DNA from: an uncultured Bacteroidia bacterium | GTDB lineage: Bacteria > Bacteroidota > Bacteroidia > Bacteroidales > F082 | Direction: 5' to 3' | Assembly (NCBI GenBank): GCA_902786745.1 | Contig: CADADR010000001.1 | Location: 496,001-560,000 of the forward strand | Length of the DNA: 64,000 bases | Part shown: piece after piece, positions 7,176-15,092 of the stretch | How positions within the stretch are numbered: the first letter of the stretch is position 1 | How the letters are laid out: every line of letters starts with the position of its first letter | The notes under the pieces: model-generated | What the model saw: the letters and a program-made list of their open reading frames with translations, nothing else | The model's database searches: none | What the model was told of the DNA's origin: nothing | Program-made: the position numbers and the translations under genes

Positions 7176-8519
7176 ATGACCATACAGGAGTATTACGACA
7201 ACTATTATAGGACTAAAAAGTTCCCTAAACAACTTCCTAATTCTGTCAAAAGCGACAAAACCGTCAAAGAGTTTTATGACAATTGCATTTTTAAAAACCA
7301 ATGTTCGAAAAGCGATGTTTTGGCTTGGCATGATATGTTCTTGGAGTATCTAAATCTGCCAGATGCAATTTATTGGATACGATATTATGAAAGTGGTTCT
7401 ATAATAAATGGTCGGTGGACAAACAGAAGAGCTTGCTATACAGAGTTTAAAGACGGCTTTTCGTATGTTTTTGTCAGCAACTATGATGCGCAAGAAATCT
7501 TCAATATGGTATATCAGGGAGTAGCTCCAGATGCTCGGGAATTCTTGAATCTGATGAAGAAATTTCAATATCCTCTTCATTATAACAAAGGGAGAAGTTG
7601 TGAAGAATCAGATTTATGTTCATATCCAAACATCGGAAAAGTTCAAGGTGGAGTGCTGACTGAGAATCATTGGTATTTAGCTCATATCAATGCAATAAAA
7701 AGTGGCTATAGAAGAATCAATGGATGTGTACAAGTATTAAGCAAACAGGAAGTTAATAGGATTTTTCCACGAGGAATTATCAGCGATTGGAAAATAGACC
7801 CAGTTGATGGAATAATAAAAAGAAAGCTTAATTATTGTCTATCCCAAGAGGAAAAAGACTTGGTAAAAGCTCATTTTTTGCGGTTTGTGGATCCGCTTAA
7901 TTATTTTGTTGTCCCAGGAGTTAATTATGAAATCAATAACATTTATGGCCATAAGAAGAAGAGTATTGGAGAATTTGCTGATGTGATTTCTTATGTTGCA
8001 TATCAATTTGAGTCATATTATGACAAGCGAGCATTTGCGGATTTCAGAGATAATGCGTTGGTAGCTTCGCCTCATAGCATCAATATTGCCAATATTGCCA
8101 ATAAGGTAATAAACATTTCATGCAGCAATACTAAACAGAAAACAAGAAAAGGTAGTTCAAACAATAGCCCTACTGTAAAAGTGATTCCGCCCCGCCCTGC
8201 TAAGGCAAAAACAATAATTGGGAAAACCCCTAGTAGCGGCAATGTTGTGAAAGTTGGTGAGATTGCAAAAAATGATCTTAGGATTGTTTTGGCTAGTAGC
8301 AGTAAAGTGACAAATAAAGACATCTCTGATTTGCAAGACAAGAGTATTAGCAAGGCACTGTTTGGAATCAATTTTCCTGTTTTAGACGTAGCCCCCGCTG
8401 ATAAAAAACGATATTATGCAAAACCAGTCACGATAAAAGGAAAAGACTACTTTTTGTGCTCACAATGGTATGACCGCCATAGACAAGCTTTGGAAGACTG
8501 GATCAATACACATAAATAA
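7176..8519 (+). CDS. AT-rich accessory protein of unknown function (447 aa)
   Basis: I do not recognise this 447-residue protein. It is visibly more AT-rich than nearly all other genes here and rich in lysine, asparagine and isoleucine, which suggests recent transfer. The N-terminal ~290 residues look globular, with several cysteines and histidines (RSCEESDLCSYP near 145, HWYLAHI near 168). A low-complexity linker with many S, K, P and G follows at about 310-355. The last 80 residues form a second small domain ending YFLCSQWYDRHRQALEDWI. No signal peptide and no certain catalytic motif. A 27-base gap leads to the next AT-rich gene, so the two are probably one operon. A restriction-type or other defence role is possible from the neighbours but unproven. 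Confidence 0.75.
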   Translation: MTIQEYYDNYYRTKKFPKQLPNSVKSDKTVKEFYDNCIFKNQCSKSDVLAWHDMFLEYLNLPDAIYWIRYYESGSIINGRWTNRRACYTEFKDGFSYVFVSNYDAQEIFNMVYQGVAPDAREFLNLMKKFQYPLHYNKGRSCEESDLCSYPNIGKVQGGVLTENHWYLAHINAIKSGYRRINGCVQVLSKQEVNRIFPRGIISDWKIDPVDGIIKRKLNYCLSQEEKDLVKAHFLRFVDPLNYFVVPGVNYEINNIYGHKKKSIGEFADVISYVAYQFESYYDKRAFADFRDNALVASPHSINIANIANKVINISCSNTKQKTRKGSSNNSPTVKVIPPRPAKAKTIIGKTPSSGNVVKVGEIAKNDLRIVLASSSKVTNKDISDLQDKSISKALFGINFPVLDVAPADKKRYYAKPVTIKGKDYFLCSQWYDRHRQALEDWINTHK

Positions 8520-8546
8520 TACTATAACAATTCAATTCTTACAAGT

Positions 8547-8945
8547 ATGCCTTTGCAAACAATTAACAAAAATGATCTTTTAACAAGATTAGATGCTTAT
8601 CTAATAGCACATGGTCCAACAACTGTAACAAATCCAGGGAGAACTGCCTTTGAGACATGGCTGATAAATGAATTGGTAACAAATGGTAGAACGGTGGGAT
8701 CGGGTAATATCTATTTGAATGCACTTAACCGTAATGAATTTGACGCACTTCTCTTGTCATGGAGGATACCAACCGGGATTTATGGATGTACAGATTTGAA
8801 TGCTATCAAAAGAGCATTTGAAGACGTGGTTAATAACAATACAGCTGCTGCTCAAAATGCCAATGATTATGGTAGGGGAAATACTGTATCTGCATTCCGC
8901 TATTTCATAGAGTTCTTGCTTGATCAAAATGGAATTACCATCTGA
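8547..8945 (+). CDS. AT-rich accessory small protein (132 aa)
   Basis: A 132-residue helical protein of unknown function, with the same AT-rich composition as the gene before it. The pattern IYLNALNRNEFD ... GIYGCTDLNAIKRAFEDV ... AFRYFIEFLLDQ resembles, from memory and weakly, a small helical domain attached to restriction-type nucleases (IYEITDLDE ... YSAALKRYIEFL). It would then be a DNA-binding or partner subunit. It ends convergent with the DUF2779 gene, 33 bases away. No terminator was seen between them. Confidence 0.65.
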   Translation: MPLQTINKNDLLTRLDAYLIAHGPTTVTNPGRTAFETWLINELVTNGRTVGSGNIYLNALNRNEFDALLLSWRIPTGIYGCTDLNAIKRAFEDVVNNNTAAAQNANDYGRGNTVSAFRYFIEFLLDQNGITI

Positions 8946-8978
8946 TTTCAGGCGTTCCGAAACTCTATCAGTATTTGA

Positions 8979-10493
8979 TTACCCCATTACCTTCTCATAC
9001 AGCCTCTCGAGCACCTTCACCATCGCCCAAGTGTCGAGTTCGCAATAGCGTAACAAAGCTTCGCGGGCGGCGGCGGCTTCTTTTGGCCGCATATTTTTGA
9101 TCTTCGGGAAGACGGTCATTGCTTCGGTGCCTTTCTGTACCCGAACGTCGAGGTTGTGGTAGTTTAGCGACTGGTCGTTGGGGAACAGGGCGGGTAATAC
9201 ACTCTTGATGCTGAACGAGCCTCCCATGGCAGCAACATAATAGTAACCCTTTTGGAATGGGACGAATAAATCCTTGATGTTATTGCTGATATTCAAAAGG
9301 TGATTGGCAAGGTCAGGGAAGTCTTCTGCCAGTTTATTGATGATATTGTATTCGGTGCTTTTGTGATATGCCAGCGTGCAGACATCCTTGGGAATGTCCT
9401 TGCAGAGCTGCTCCGCCAGCGAACGCCGTGGATCGCTGCCGTCACTTGCGGCGAGGAATTCCTTGTGCTGACATGAAGCCGTCTCGCTCTCTTTGATATG
9501 CAGCGAATATTGGAAAGGAATTTGCTGGAAAGGACTGGTGCCTTGGAACTCTGGAATTGCCATTTGCATGGTTTCAAAATCAAGAAAATACAATGGATAG
9601 GACAAATTATCAAGAAATGCTTTGATGTTTTTGAGGTCGATGAACGACTTCCCGGTCAGCGCTGATTCTATTTGCATGTTACAAATTTTGCCTAAAGACC
9701 TGTCTTTGAGGTCGTCAAAAGTAATGTCCCCTATGTGATAGAGTTCGTGTTTCTTGTTGAATGGGAAACCGACTCCGTAAAGGTCGAACACATTAGGTTG
9801 AGGTAAGTTGCGTGTACAATAATTCCAGAAACCGCAATCAAAAGGCTTTTTGCAGTTTTCTGATAGGTCTATGTCGGGCTCTGCCTCGCTGTCGAGAATC
9901 TTTCGTGCCTTTTCGACGCGTTCAGGCACAAGATCATACTCGTTTTCAATACTACTGCTCACGTCGATTACTGCAAAAAGCCCAGTCAAATCAAGGGTTT
10001 CCTCGCGAACGTAATTGCTGTTGAGACAGACGAGATAAGCGCCAGTGACATTGACTCCACATTGCGTCAGCACCCATTTTTGGTATGCAATGTCTGGATA
10101 ATACTTTTCTACCTTTTTTCTTTCATCTGAGCTAATGCTTTTCACTTCGTAAATGCTCCAACCCGTGTCAGTTTTCTTAAGAAGGTCAACCGCACAATAA
10201 TTGCCTTGATAGCTAAACGATGCTTCGCAGATGACATTCGTGCCTTTTATCATCTCCCGCGCGGTCTTATCTATCATAGTGGAAAGGTCAAGTTTGCCAT
10301 TAGGAAGGAGTGTGGTGACTTCCACATAGTCACCAAAGAGACCCATGGCCAGGTCGCCCACTTCATTGCCTCGTTCAAGAATGGCTTGACGGTTTTCGTC
10401 AATCACTTCAGCTTCAGGCTTATATGTTTTCAACCATAAAGCCTTTGGGCATTGGCAAAAGGTCGTGTATTTTGATTTGGATAATCCTCTCAT
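8979..10493 (-). CDS. DUF2779 protein: Cas4-like PD-(D/E)XK nuclease plus DEDD exonuclease
   Basis: A 504-residue protein with two likely nuclease modules. The N-terminal part has CQCPKALWLKTY at 13-24, then E90, D103 and E116-x-K118 (VICEASF, CAVDLL, YEVKSI), the PD-(D/E)XK pattern. C214, C220 and C226, together with the N-terminal cysteines, could hold a 4Fe-4S cluster as in Cas4. The C-terminal DUF2779 part starts YPLYFLDFETM (D305, E307) and ends with YCELDTW (Y483, D487), matching a DEDDy 3-prime-5-prime exonuclease of the RNase H fold. The family is widespread with unknown function. The WYL regulator gene lies 9 bases upstream, so these two form an operon. Confidence 0.88.
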   Translation of the reverse strand: MRGLSKSKYTTFCQCPKALWLKTYKPEAEVIDENRQAILERGNEVGDLAMGLFGDYVEVTTLLPNGKLDLSTMIDKTAREMIKGTNVICEASFSYQGNYCAVDLLKKTDTGWSIYEVKSISSDERKKVEKYYPDIAYQKWVLTQCGVNVTGAYLVCLNSNYVREETLDLTGLFAVIDVSSSIENEYDLVPERVEKARKILDSEAEPDIDLSENCKKPFDCGFWNYCTRNLPQPNVFDLYGVGFPFNKKHELYHIGDITFDDLKDRSLGKICNMQIESALTGKSFIDLKNIKAFLDNLSYPLYFLDFETMQMAIPEFQGTSPFQQIPFQYSLHIKESETASCQHKEFLAASDGSDPRRSLAEQLCKDIPKDVCTLAYHKSTEYNIINKLAEDFPDLANHLLNISNNIKDLFVPFQKGYYYVAAMGGSFSIKSVLPALFPNDQSLNYHNLDVRVQKGTEAMTVFPKIKNMRPKEAAAAREALLRYCELDTWAMVKVLERLYEKVMG

Positions 10494-10502
10494 ATTCTAT
10501 TT

Positions 10503-11441
10503 CTATTTTATTTGCTTGTTTTTATACCTCTCTGTCATCTTCCGAATCTTCGTCTTCATCTTTTTCCTGACATTAGCCGGTGCAAGCACTTCAACGTGTT
10601 CGGCCTCGTGAAGAAGGGCTTGGTAGAAGTCGTTGGTGGGGTAAAGGTCGTAGGTGAAGATGGTATATTCTTTGGTGCGCTCTTTCTCCTGCTGGGTGTG
10701 GTGCAGCGGTAGCGAACGGAAATACTTGGCCCGGTCTTTCTCGACTTTGATTTCTATGTGTTCAAGATTGATTTTTCCCATCCTTTTGTCATCTATTCCA
10801 GTGATGATGCCGAAAAACGGTTTGAAATAAGCCTCGCTGTCAAAGTCTTTAGGAATCTTGAAAGTCTTCTCCGATTTCTCTAGCTTTTGGATTTTGTCGA
10901 TGGAGAAGGTGCGCATCTGGTCTCGAGTGAGGCAGAAGCCAATGACATACCACCGCCGCTCAAACTGCTTGACGCAATAAGGACATAATTCGTAGAATTC
11001 AGGTTCTTCTTCAGGATTGTTGAAATACTTGGTGTATTCAAAAGACACGACATGGTTGCTTTCCATGGCATCAAGAATGTCTTCAAGCGTTTCGTTCCCC
11101 GATGGGACTTCTTCCACCAAAATACGGTCTTTGAGCTGTTTGTGTTTGGTAACCGTGTCGCTCACTTCCATTGTCTTGAGTATCCATCTGTTGATGGTAT
11201 TCCTCTTGATGTCCTCCTTGTCCTCGTCTTCAATGTAGTAGCGGTAACCATCTTTTGTGTCACATTCGATGATGGTATCGAAGTATTTTTCTACTGCGTC
11301 TTTCCAGTTTTTGAACGTTTCCCTTGTAAGCGTTTGGCCTGAATAATCGTACCAACGGTCGGTAATTTCTTCGCGAGTAAGCCTAGCGCGCATCAGCTGG
11401 TTCAATAGCCATCGGTATTTGTAATCTGCGGGTTTCGACAT
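10503..11441 (-). CDS. WYL-domain transcriptional regulator
   Basis: A 312-residue regulator. Residues 1-70 form a winged-helix-like DNA-binding region (YRWLLNQLMRARLTREEITDRWYDY). A WYL domain follows at about 105-190, with CVKQFERRWYVIGFCLTRDQMRTFSIDKI. A third C-terminal region (TIFTYDLYPTNDFYQALLHEAEHVEVLAP) is the WCX-type dimer or sensing part. Family members often control phage-defence loci and sense nucleic-acid ligands. Start chosen at ATG 11441 (MSKPADYKY); the upstream in-frame ATG at 11477 lies within the -7 box and is unlikely. It heads an operon with DUF2779 and has its own promoter. Confidence 0.9.
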   Translation of the reverse strand: MSKPADYKYRWLLNQLMRARLTREEITDRWYDYSGQTLTRETFKNWKDAVEKYFDTIIECDTKDGYRYYIEDEDKEDIKRNTINRWILKTMEVSDTVTKHKQLKDRILVEEVPSGNETLEDILDAMESNHVVSFEYTKYFNNPEEEPEFYELCPYCVKQFERRWYVIGFCLTRDQMRTFSIDKIQKLEKSEKTFKIPKDFDSEAYFKPFFGIITGIDDKRMGKINLEHIEIKVEKDRAKYFRSLPLHHTQQEKERTKEYTIFTYDLYPTNDFYQALLHEAEHVEVLAPANVRKKMKTKIRKMTERYKNKQIK

Positions 11442-11474
11442 GGTGGTCAGTGTTGGATTAGTGACATGAAAGTG

Positions 11475-11482
11475 CAAAAATA
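11475..11482 (-). promoter_or_regulatory. TAnnTTTG promoter of the WYL-DUF2779 operon
   Basis: Read on the minus strand this is TATTTTTG followed by C, 33 bases upstream of the chosen ATG and just after the hairpin that ends the AAA+ gene. Confidence 0.6.
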
Positions 11483-11487
11483 ATAAA

Positions 11488-11524
11488 TTAGGTAGAACTA
11501 TGCAAGCAGCATAGTTCTACCTAA
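11488..11524 (-). terminator. Perfect 16-bp stem hairpin after the AAA+ gene
   Basis: TTAGGTAGAACTATGC and its exact complement flank the loop AAGCA. On the minus strand the stem runs into an AT-rich tract (ATTTATTATTTTT) that overlaps the WYL promoter, so this probably ends AAA+ transcripts and separates the two units. Its long perfect stem could also serve as an operator. Confidence 0.65.
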
Positions 11525-11533
11525 AGTCAAGAT

Positions 11534-13243
11534 TCAACTTGCGTTTCTAAAACCAGCCACATGCGATCTTTCTTTGACCAGGTTTTCCTCGTCGCAGAAG
11601 GTCTTAAGCATGTCGAAATCGGGAGCTTTACCATTGAGGATGCTCTCAATCTTGCATTTGCGGGCGATGTTCTCGATCTGGCCACCGCTGAACGCATAGC
11701 TTTCCACTATCTGGTCGTGGTTCTCAATATCCTTGATTTCAGGAATCATGTCTTCCCAGATGTGCATTCGGGCGTTGGCCTCGGGGTTGTCAAACTTGAT
11801 TTTGAACAGGAATCGGCGCTCGAAGGCAGGGTCGAGGTTCTCGGTGAGGTTGGTGGTGGCGATGAGGATGCCGTCGAGCTTCTCCATCGCTTCAAGGATG
11901 ATGTTCTGCATGGTGTTCTCCATCTTCTCAACCGAGCGGTTGACGTTGGTGAAGCGGTTGCCTAACAGGGCGTCGGCTTCGTTGAGGAGCAGGATGGGAG
12001 CCACCTCGGAGTGGTTGACCATGTATTGGTATTGGTTAAAAATAGCCTTCACATTCTTTTCGCTTTCACCCACCCATTTACTGCGGATGTTGGCCATGTT
12101 GACCTGGTAGACGCCTCTGCCCGTGGCGCGTGCCAGCTGCATAACGGTTTCCGTCTTGCCCGTGCCAGGTGCACCGTAGAAGAGGCAGGCGAAACCCGTG
12201 CGCATCCCGTTGCTGGTCAACCGTTCGCGGATTTCGGTGAAATGTTGTTGTTCAAGAAGATCGCTTAATCTATGCACCTGCTCGCTTTCTCTTTTATTGT
12301 AGTGGAGCGATTTGGCAATGATGTCTTGAGGCTGTATGATGTCTTTCGTGTATTTGATACGCGAACCACTTGGCTTTAGTTTCACTTCGGATAGTAACTC
12401 GTTTTTCGCTTTCTCTGTCAGTTGGTAGGTCTCCATGTCCTCCAAACCGTCGTCACAACAAGGTTCAATCCATCCTTCCTTGATGAGGAGATGGTCGCCG
12501 CTCAAGAATTCAGGCCAGCAAGTGGACAGATATCGACGGTCAATAAAACGCGAACAGTCATTGTAATCGAAGCAACATTGGCTGTGGCAGCAAAGCAGAA
12601 TACATGCGTTGATGAGTAAGGCTTGGTCGTTGCGTATGAATTTTTGGCCTAGAAGTGTTTTTGTGAAAGCAAGATGGGTGTTGTCGCTGAGCAAAAATTG
12701 GATTTGATTATGGAGTTCACGGTACGAGAACCTGTTGTCTGACTCGTTTGAAAGCGATTCAATGGCGTAGAGCAACTCCTCGCATGTGTTGTAATAGACC
12801 TGAGGTTCATATACTTCATTGTTGCTATACGCGGTCAACATTTCCCATTGAGCCGTGTACGCTTTTGCTTGGTTGTCAAAGGTCTTTTCTTTGGTTAACA
12901 GTCTTTTGGCTACCAAATCATCCAGTTCTTTAATGAAAGCGACGGCGTTGAGGTTGGAGCAACCAAAAAAGATGCTGAGTCTATTAGTGGTAACGGCTTC
13001 TTCGATGCCGAACTCACAAACGACTGATAACAGCACGGCTTGATTTTCGTTGATTTTGAGTCGTTTGCAAAGATATTGAATAGGCTTCTGCAAATAGAAG
13101 AGGAGGTTGTCGGTGAAGCCGGTGTTCTCAGAGTGAGAAACAATGGTGTTCATGGCATCGATGATGTTGGTGGGTTCCGTTTCCAAGGGTAGCAGATAAG
13201 GATCTTTGACAACGGGTCTGAGTCTTTTTTGTGAATCTTGCAT
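11534..13243 (-). CDS. AAA+ ATPase of the CDC48/FtsH-like class
   Basis: A 569-residue ATPase counted from ATG 13243 (MQDSQKRLRP); the longer frame adds an unconvincing leader. The first ~330 residues have no recognised domain but contain several cysteine clusters (ACILLCCHSQCCFDYNDC near 213-230). The AAA+ core has Walker A GAPGTGKT at about 357-364, pore-like motif SKWVGESEKN, Walker B LLLNEADALL (N421 replaces the usual first aspartate), sensor 1 ATTN and arginine fingers FERRF near 474-478. N in Walker B is something I recall in this family and need not stop hydrolysis. The likely role is remodelling or unfolding of a partner protein. It lies divergent from the small membrane protein unit and upstream of the WYL operon. 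Confidence 0.88.
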   Translation of the reverse strand: MQDSQKRLRPVVKDPYLLPLETEPTNIIDAMNTIVSHSENTGFTDNLLFYLQKPIQYLCKRLKINENQAVLLSVVCEFGIEEAVTTNRLSIFFGCSNLNAVAFIKELDDLVAKRLLTKEKTFDNQAKAYTAQWEMLTAYSNNEVYEPQVYYNTCEELLYAIESLSNESDNRFSYRELHNQIQFLLSDNTHLAFTKTLLGQKFIRNDQALLINACILLCCHSQCCFDYNDCSRFIDRRYLSTCWPEFLSGDHLLIKEGWIEPCCDDGLEDMETYQLTEKAKNELLSEVKLKPSGSRIKYTKDIIQPQDIIAKSLHYNKRESEQVHRLSDLLEQQHFTEIRERLTSNGMRTGFACLFYGAPGTGKTETVMQLARATGRGVYQVNMANIRSKWVGESEKNVKAIFNQYQYMVNHSEVAPILLLNEADALLGNRFTNVNRSVEKMENTMQNIILEAMEKLDGILIATTNLTENLDPAFERRFLFKIKFDNPEANARMHIWEDMIPEIKDIENHDQIVESYAFSGGQIENIARKCKIESILNGKAPDFDMLKTFCDEENLVKERSHVAGFRNAS

Positions 13244-13282
13244 GATGATAAAGATTTGGCGGTTGAACGAGGCCGCAAAGAA

Positions 13283-13290
13283 AGCAAAGA
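13283..13290 (-). promoter_or_regulatory. Weak -7-like box for the AAA+ gene
   Basis: On the minus strand TGTCTTTG differs by one base from TATCTTTG and lies 39 bases before the chosen ATG at 13243. Confidence 0.3.
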
Positions 13291-13383
13291 CATGTGCAAT
13301 TATTTTTCGCACCTGAAAAATTAAAAAGTTTCATTGGGATTATTATAATTTTATCCTGTGTATTTTAATTGCACACCTTTGTT

Positions 13384-13395
13384 GTTATTTTGCAG
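13384..13395 (+). promoter_or_regulatory. Promoter-like GTTATTTTGCAG box
   Basis: It matches the box at 6323-6334 in 11 of 12 bases. It lies 99 bases before the small membrane protein gene. An AT-only inverted repeat (ATATTATTAT-AA-ATAATAATAT) at 13428-13449 lies in between and could be an operator or a weak hairpin. The whole 13244-13494 gap holds no gene. Confidence 0.45.
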
Positions 13396-13494
13396 TCCGA
13401 AATAAATAGTAGAAATGAAAAAATGTAATATTATTATAAATAATAATATGGGTGGGATCACTATATACTTCAACAACTAAAAAATCAAACGCCA

Positions 13495-13710
13495 ATGGAA
13501 GATTTCTTCATTATCTTACTCGTCATCATGTTCGTGGTTGCCTTCATCATCGCCCTTGTCGGAAGCATCCTCAAAGGACTGTTCGAACTGCTTTGCGGTT
13601 TTTTCCAACAAGTCGGTGCCCTCTTTGCTGGAGCGGGTATCTATGGCATCATCACCGTCGTGGGTGTCGTAGTGTTCATCATAGCCATTATATACATTAT
13701 TAATAATTAA
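13495..13710 (+). CDS. Small two-helix membrane protein
   Basis: A 71-residue very hydrophobic protein with two predicted membrane helices, at about 5-27 (FIILLVIMFVVAFIIALVGS) and 46-68 (AGIYGIITVVGVVVFIIAII). The short connecting part has FELLCGFFQQVG. It has no cleavable signal. Such tiny proteins can be effectors, holin-like pores or anchors, but there is no direct evidence of function. It is the first gene of a plus-strand run with the 132-residue paralogue and the Sel1 genes. Confidence 0.6.
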   Translation: MEDFFIILLVIMFVVAFIIALVGSILKGLFELLCGFFQQVGALFAGAGIYGIITVVGVVVFIIAIIYIINN

Positions 13711-13767
13711 GCCAATCAGATAGAAAACAAATACAAAAATCCTATTATTAACTAAAACTTTATAAAC

Positions 13768-14166
13768 ATGGAAACTAAAAAGGTAAACAAAACTGAGTTT
13801 GTTGAGGTGGCTAAAGCCATCGGTACTGTAACCTATCAAATTGTCAGCAATGGCAACTTCTGGTTCGAGCAACTGACAGACGGCGATGCGGTGTATCAGC
13901 ACAAGCTGCTGACCCTCCAGAAAATGACGGTTAATGCCTTGCTTGAGAAAGCTCATAATGAGCCTTCCCGCTTGAAGGACTCTTTGGGGAATGTCTGCGC
14001 CTTCATCTATGAAAGCAACTCGTTTGTTTACTATTGTCTGATCCCAATCACCAGAAGTGAAAAGACTTACGCTGATCGTCAGGTGAGGTCGTATGCTCGA
14101 TGTGTGGCATCAAAGAGAGCGACACAGTTACCCCATCTATCGAATGAGAACAAACAGGCTGCCTAA
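13768..14166 (+). CDS. Unknown protein, paralogue of the gene at 6657
   Basis: A 132-residue cytosolic protein, clearly homologous to the 134-residue protein at 6657 (shared IG--TYQIV, FWFEQLTD, VYQHKLLTLQ, SYARC). Family not recognised. The alignment spans nearly the full length, so this is an intact duplicate and not a fragment. It lies 57 bases after the small membrane protein and is followed by a strong hairpin at 14177-14201. Confidence 0.7.
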   Translation: METKKVNKTEFVEVAKAIGTVTYQIVSNGNFWFEQLTDGDAVYQHKLLTLQKMTVNALLEKAHNEPSRLKDSLGNVCAFIYESNSFVYYCLIPITRSEKTYADRQVRSYARCVASKRATQLPHLSNENKQAA

Positions 14167-14176
14167 ATGTTCACAT

Positions 14177-14201
14177 TGGGTGTCTGCCTAGCAGACACCC
14201 A
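14177..14201 (+). promoter_or_regulatory. Strong 11-bp stem hairpin without T-run
   Basis: TGGGTGTCTGC, loop CTA, GCAGACACCCA: a perfect GC-rich hairpin starting 10 bases after a stop codon and ending 26 bases before the Sel1 gene ATG. Lacking a T-run, it is more likely an RNA stability or processing element that sets different levels for the genes on either side. Confidence 0.6.
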
Positions 14202-14227
14202 GGAAACCTTTGAAAACTTAAAATCCT

Positions 14228-15070
14228 ATGAAAACAACAAACCCCAACATCACTCCCGAGGGTAATTTCACCCTCACCTATTTCCCATACAATCAGGATG
14301 CCGTGCCTCAAACTCCGCTGGAAGAGGCTATCCAGAATTTGAATGACTGCTTGCCGTGTACGGACGAGGAAACATTGCAAAACACACTACGTTATGGTCA
14401 TCAACGTCGTCCTTTGACAAGAAAGAAGAAGCGACAATTGAAGGCTTTCATCAACAATGTGCTTTTGCCCGCTTGTGAGGAAGGCAACCAAGATGCCATT
14501 TACTGGATGTTTATGGCTCATTTGTACGGATTGGGCGTGGAGGAGGATTGCAACAAGGCGCTGGAGTACCTGACGATTATAGCCAACTACGGTTATCCTG
14601 ACATGCAATGTGAGCTTGGGAAGGAATACGTGACTATCGACTGGTCTTGTATTACGCACGATGAAGAAGAGCTTGAAAACAAGGAACATGAAGCATTCAA
14701 ATGGTTTGCAAAATCGGTCGAACAAGGAAATGTGGAAGCGATGTTCTGCCTTGGTGAATGTTATCGCGATGGTACGGGGGTGGATCAGGATTATGAAAAA
14801 GCATTCGAGTGGTTCGCAAAAGCCGCTGAGCTCGGTTATGAGGAAGCCATGCCGGATCTCGCTTTTCTCTATGAGCGAGGAGCCGGTGTGGAGAAAAACC
14901 TCGACGCTGCCGCCGAGTGGTACGACAAAGCTGGCTGGCATGAAAAAGCCACGAGATTAAGAAACGGTGAAGACCTTTGGAAGATGGATGAAAAATGGAA
15001 GATGGATGAAGACGGGTTTTGGTACGATAGCTCAATGCCACCAGTATGGTTTCAAGACAAACATTATTAA
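14228..15070 (+). CDS. Sel1-repeat protein
   Basis: A 280-residue cytosolic protein with Sel1-like (SLR) tetratricopeptide-type repeats at about 90-260. Repeat cores are visible as AIYWMFMAHLYGLGVEED, AMFCLGECYRDGTGVDQD and AMPDLAFLYERGAGVEKN, each followed by YEKAFEWFAKAAE-like helices. SLR arrays act as protein-interaction scaffolds. The first ~85 residues are unrelated to the repeats. No signal peptide, unlike many SLR proteins. The next Sel1 gene begins 22 bases later, so the pair is probably one operon. Confidence 0.88.
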   Translation: MKTTNPNITPEGNFTLTYFPYNQDAVPQTPLEEAIQNLNDCLPCTDEETLQNTLRYGHQRRPLTRKKKRQLKAFINNVLLPACEEGNQDAIYWMFMAHLYGLGVEEDCNKALEYLTIIANYGYPDMQCELGKEYVTIDWSCITHDEEELENKEHEAFKWFAKSVEQGNVEAMFCLGECYRDGTGVDQDYEKAFEWFAKAAELGYEEAMPDLAFLYERGAGVEKNLDAAAEWYDKAGWHEKATRLRNGEDLWKMDEKWKMDEDGFWYDSSMPPVWFQDKHY

Positions 15071-15092
15071 TAAAACAATAAAACCAACAATC

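Noticed and set aside
14967..15092. N-terminal extension of the long Sel1 gene
   Set aside because: It overlaps the previous Sel1 gene in another frame; METNETN at 15093 is a more natural start after a 22-base gap.
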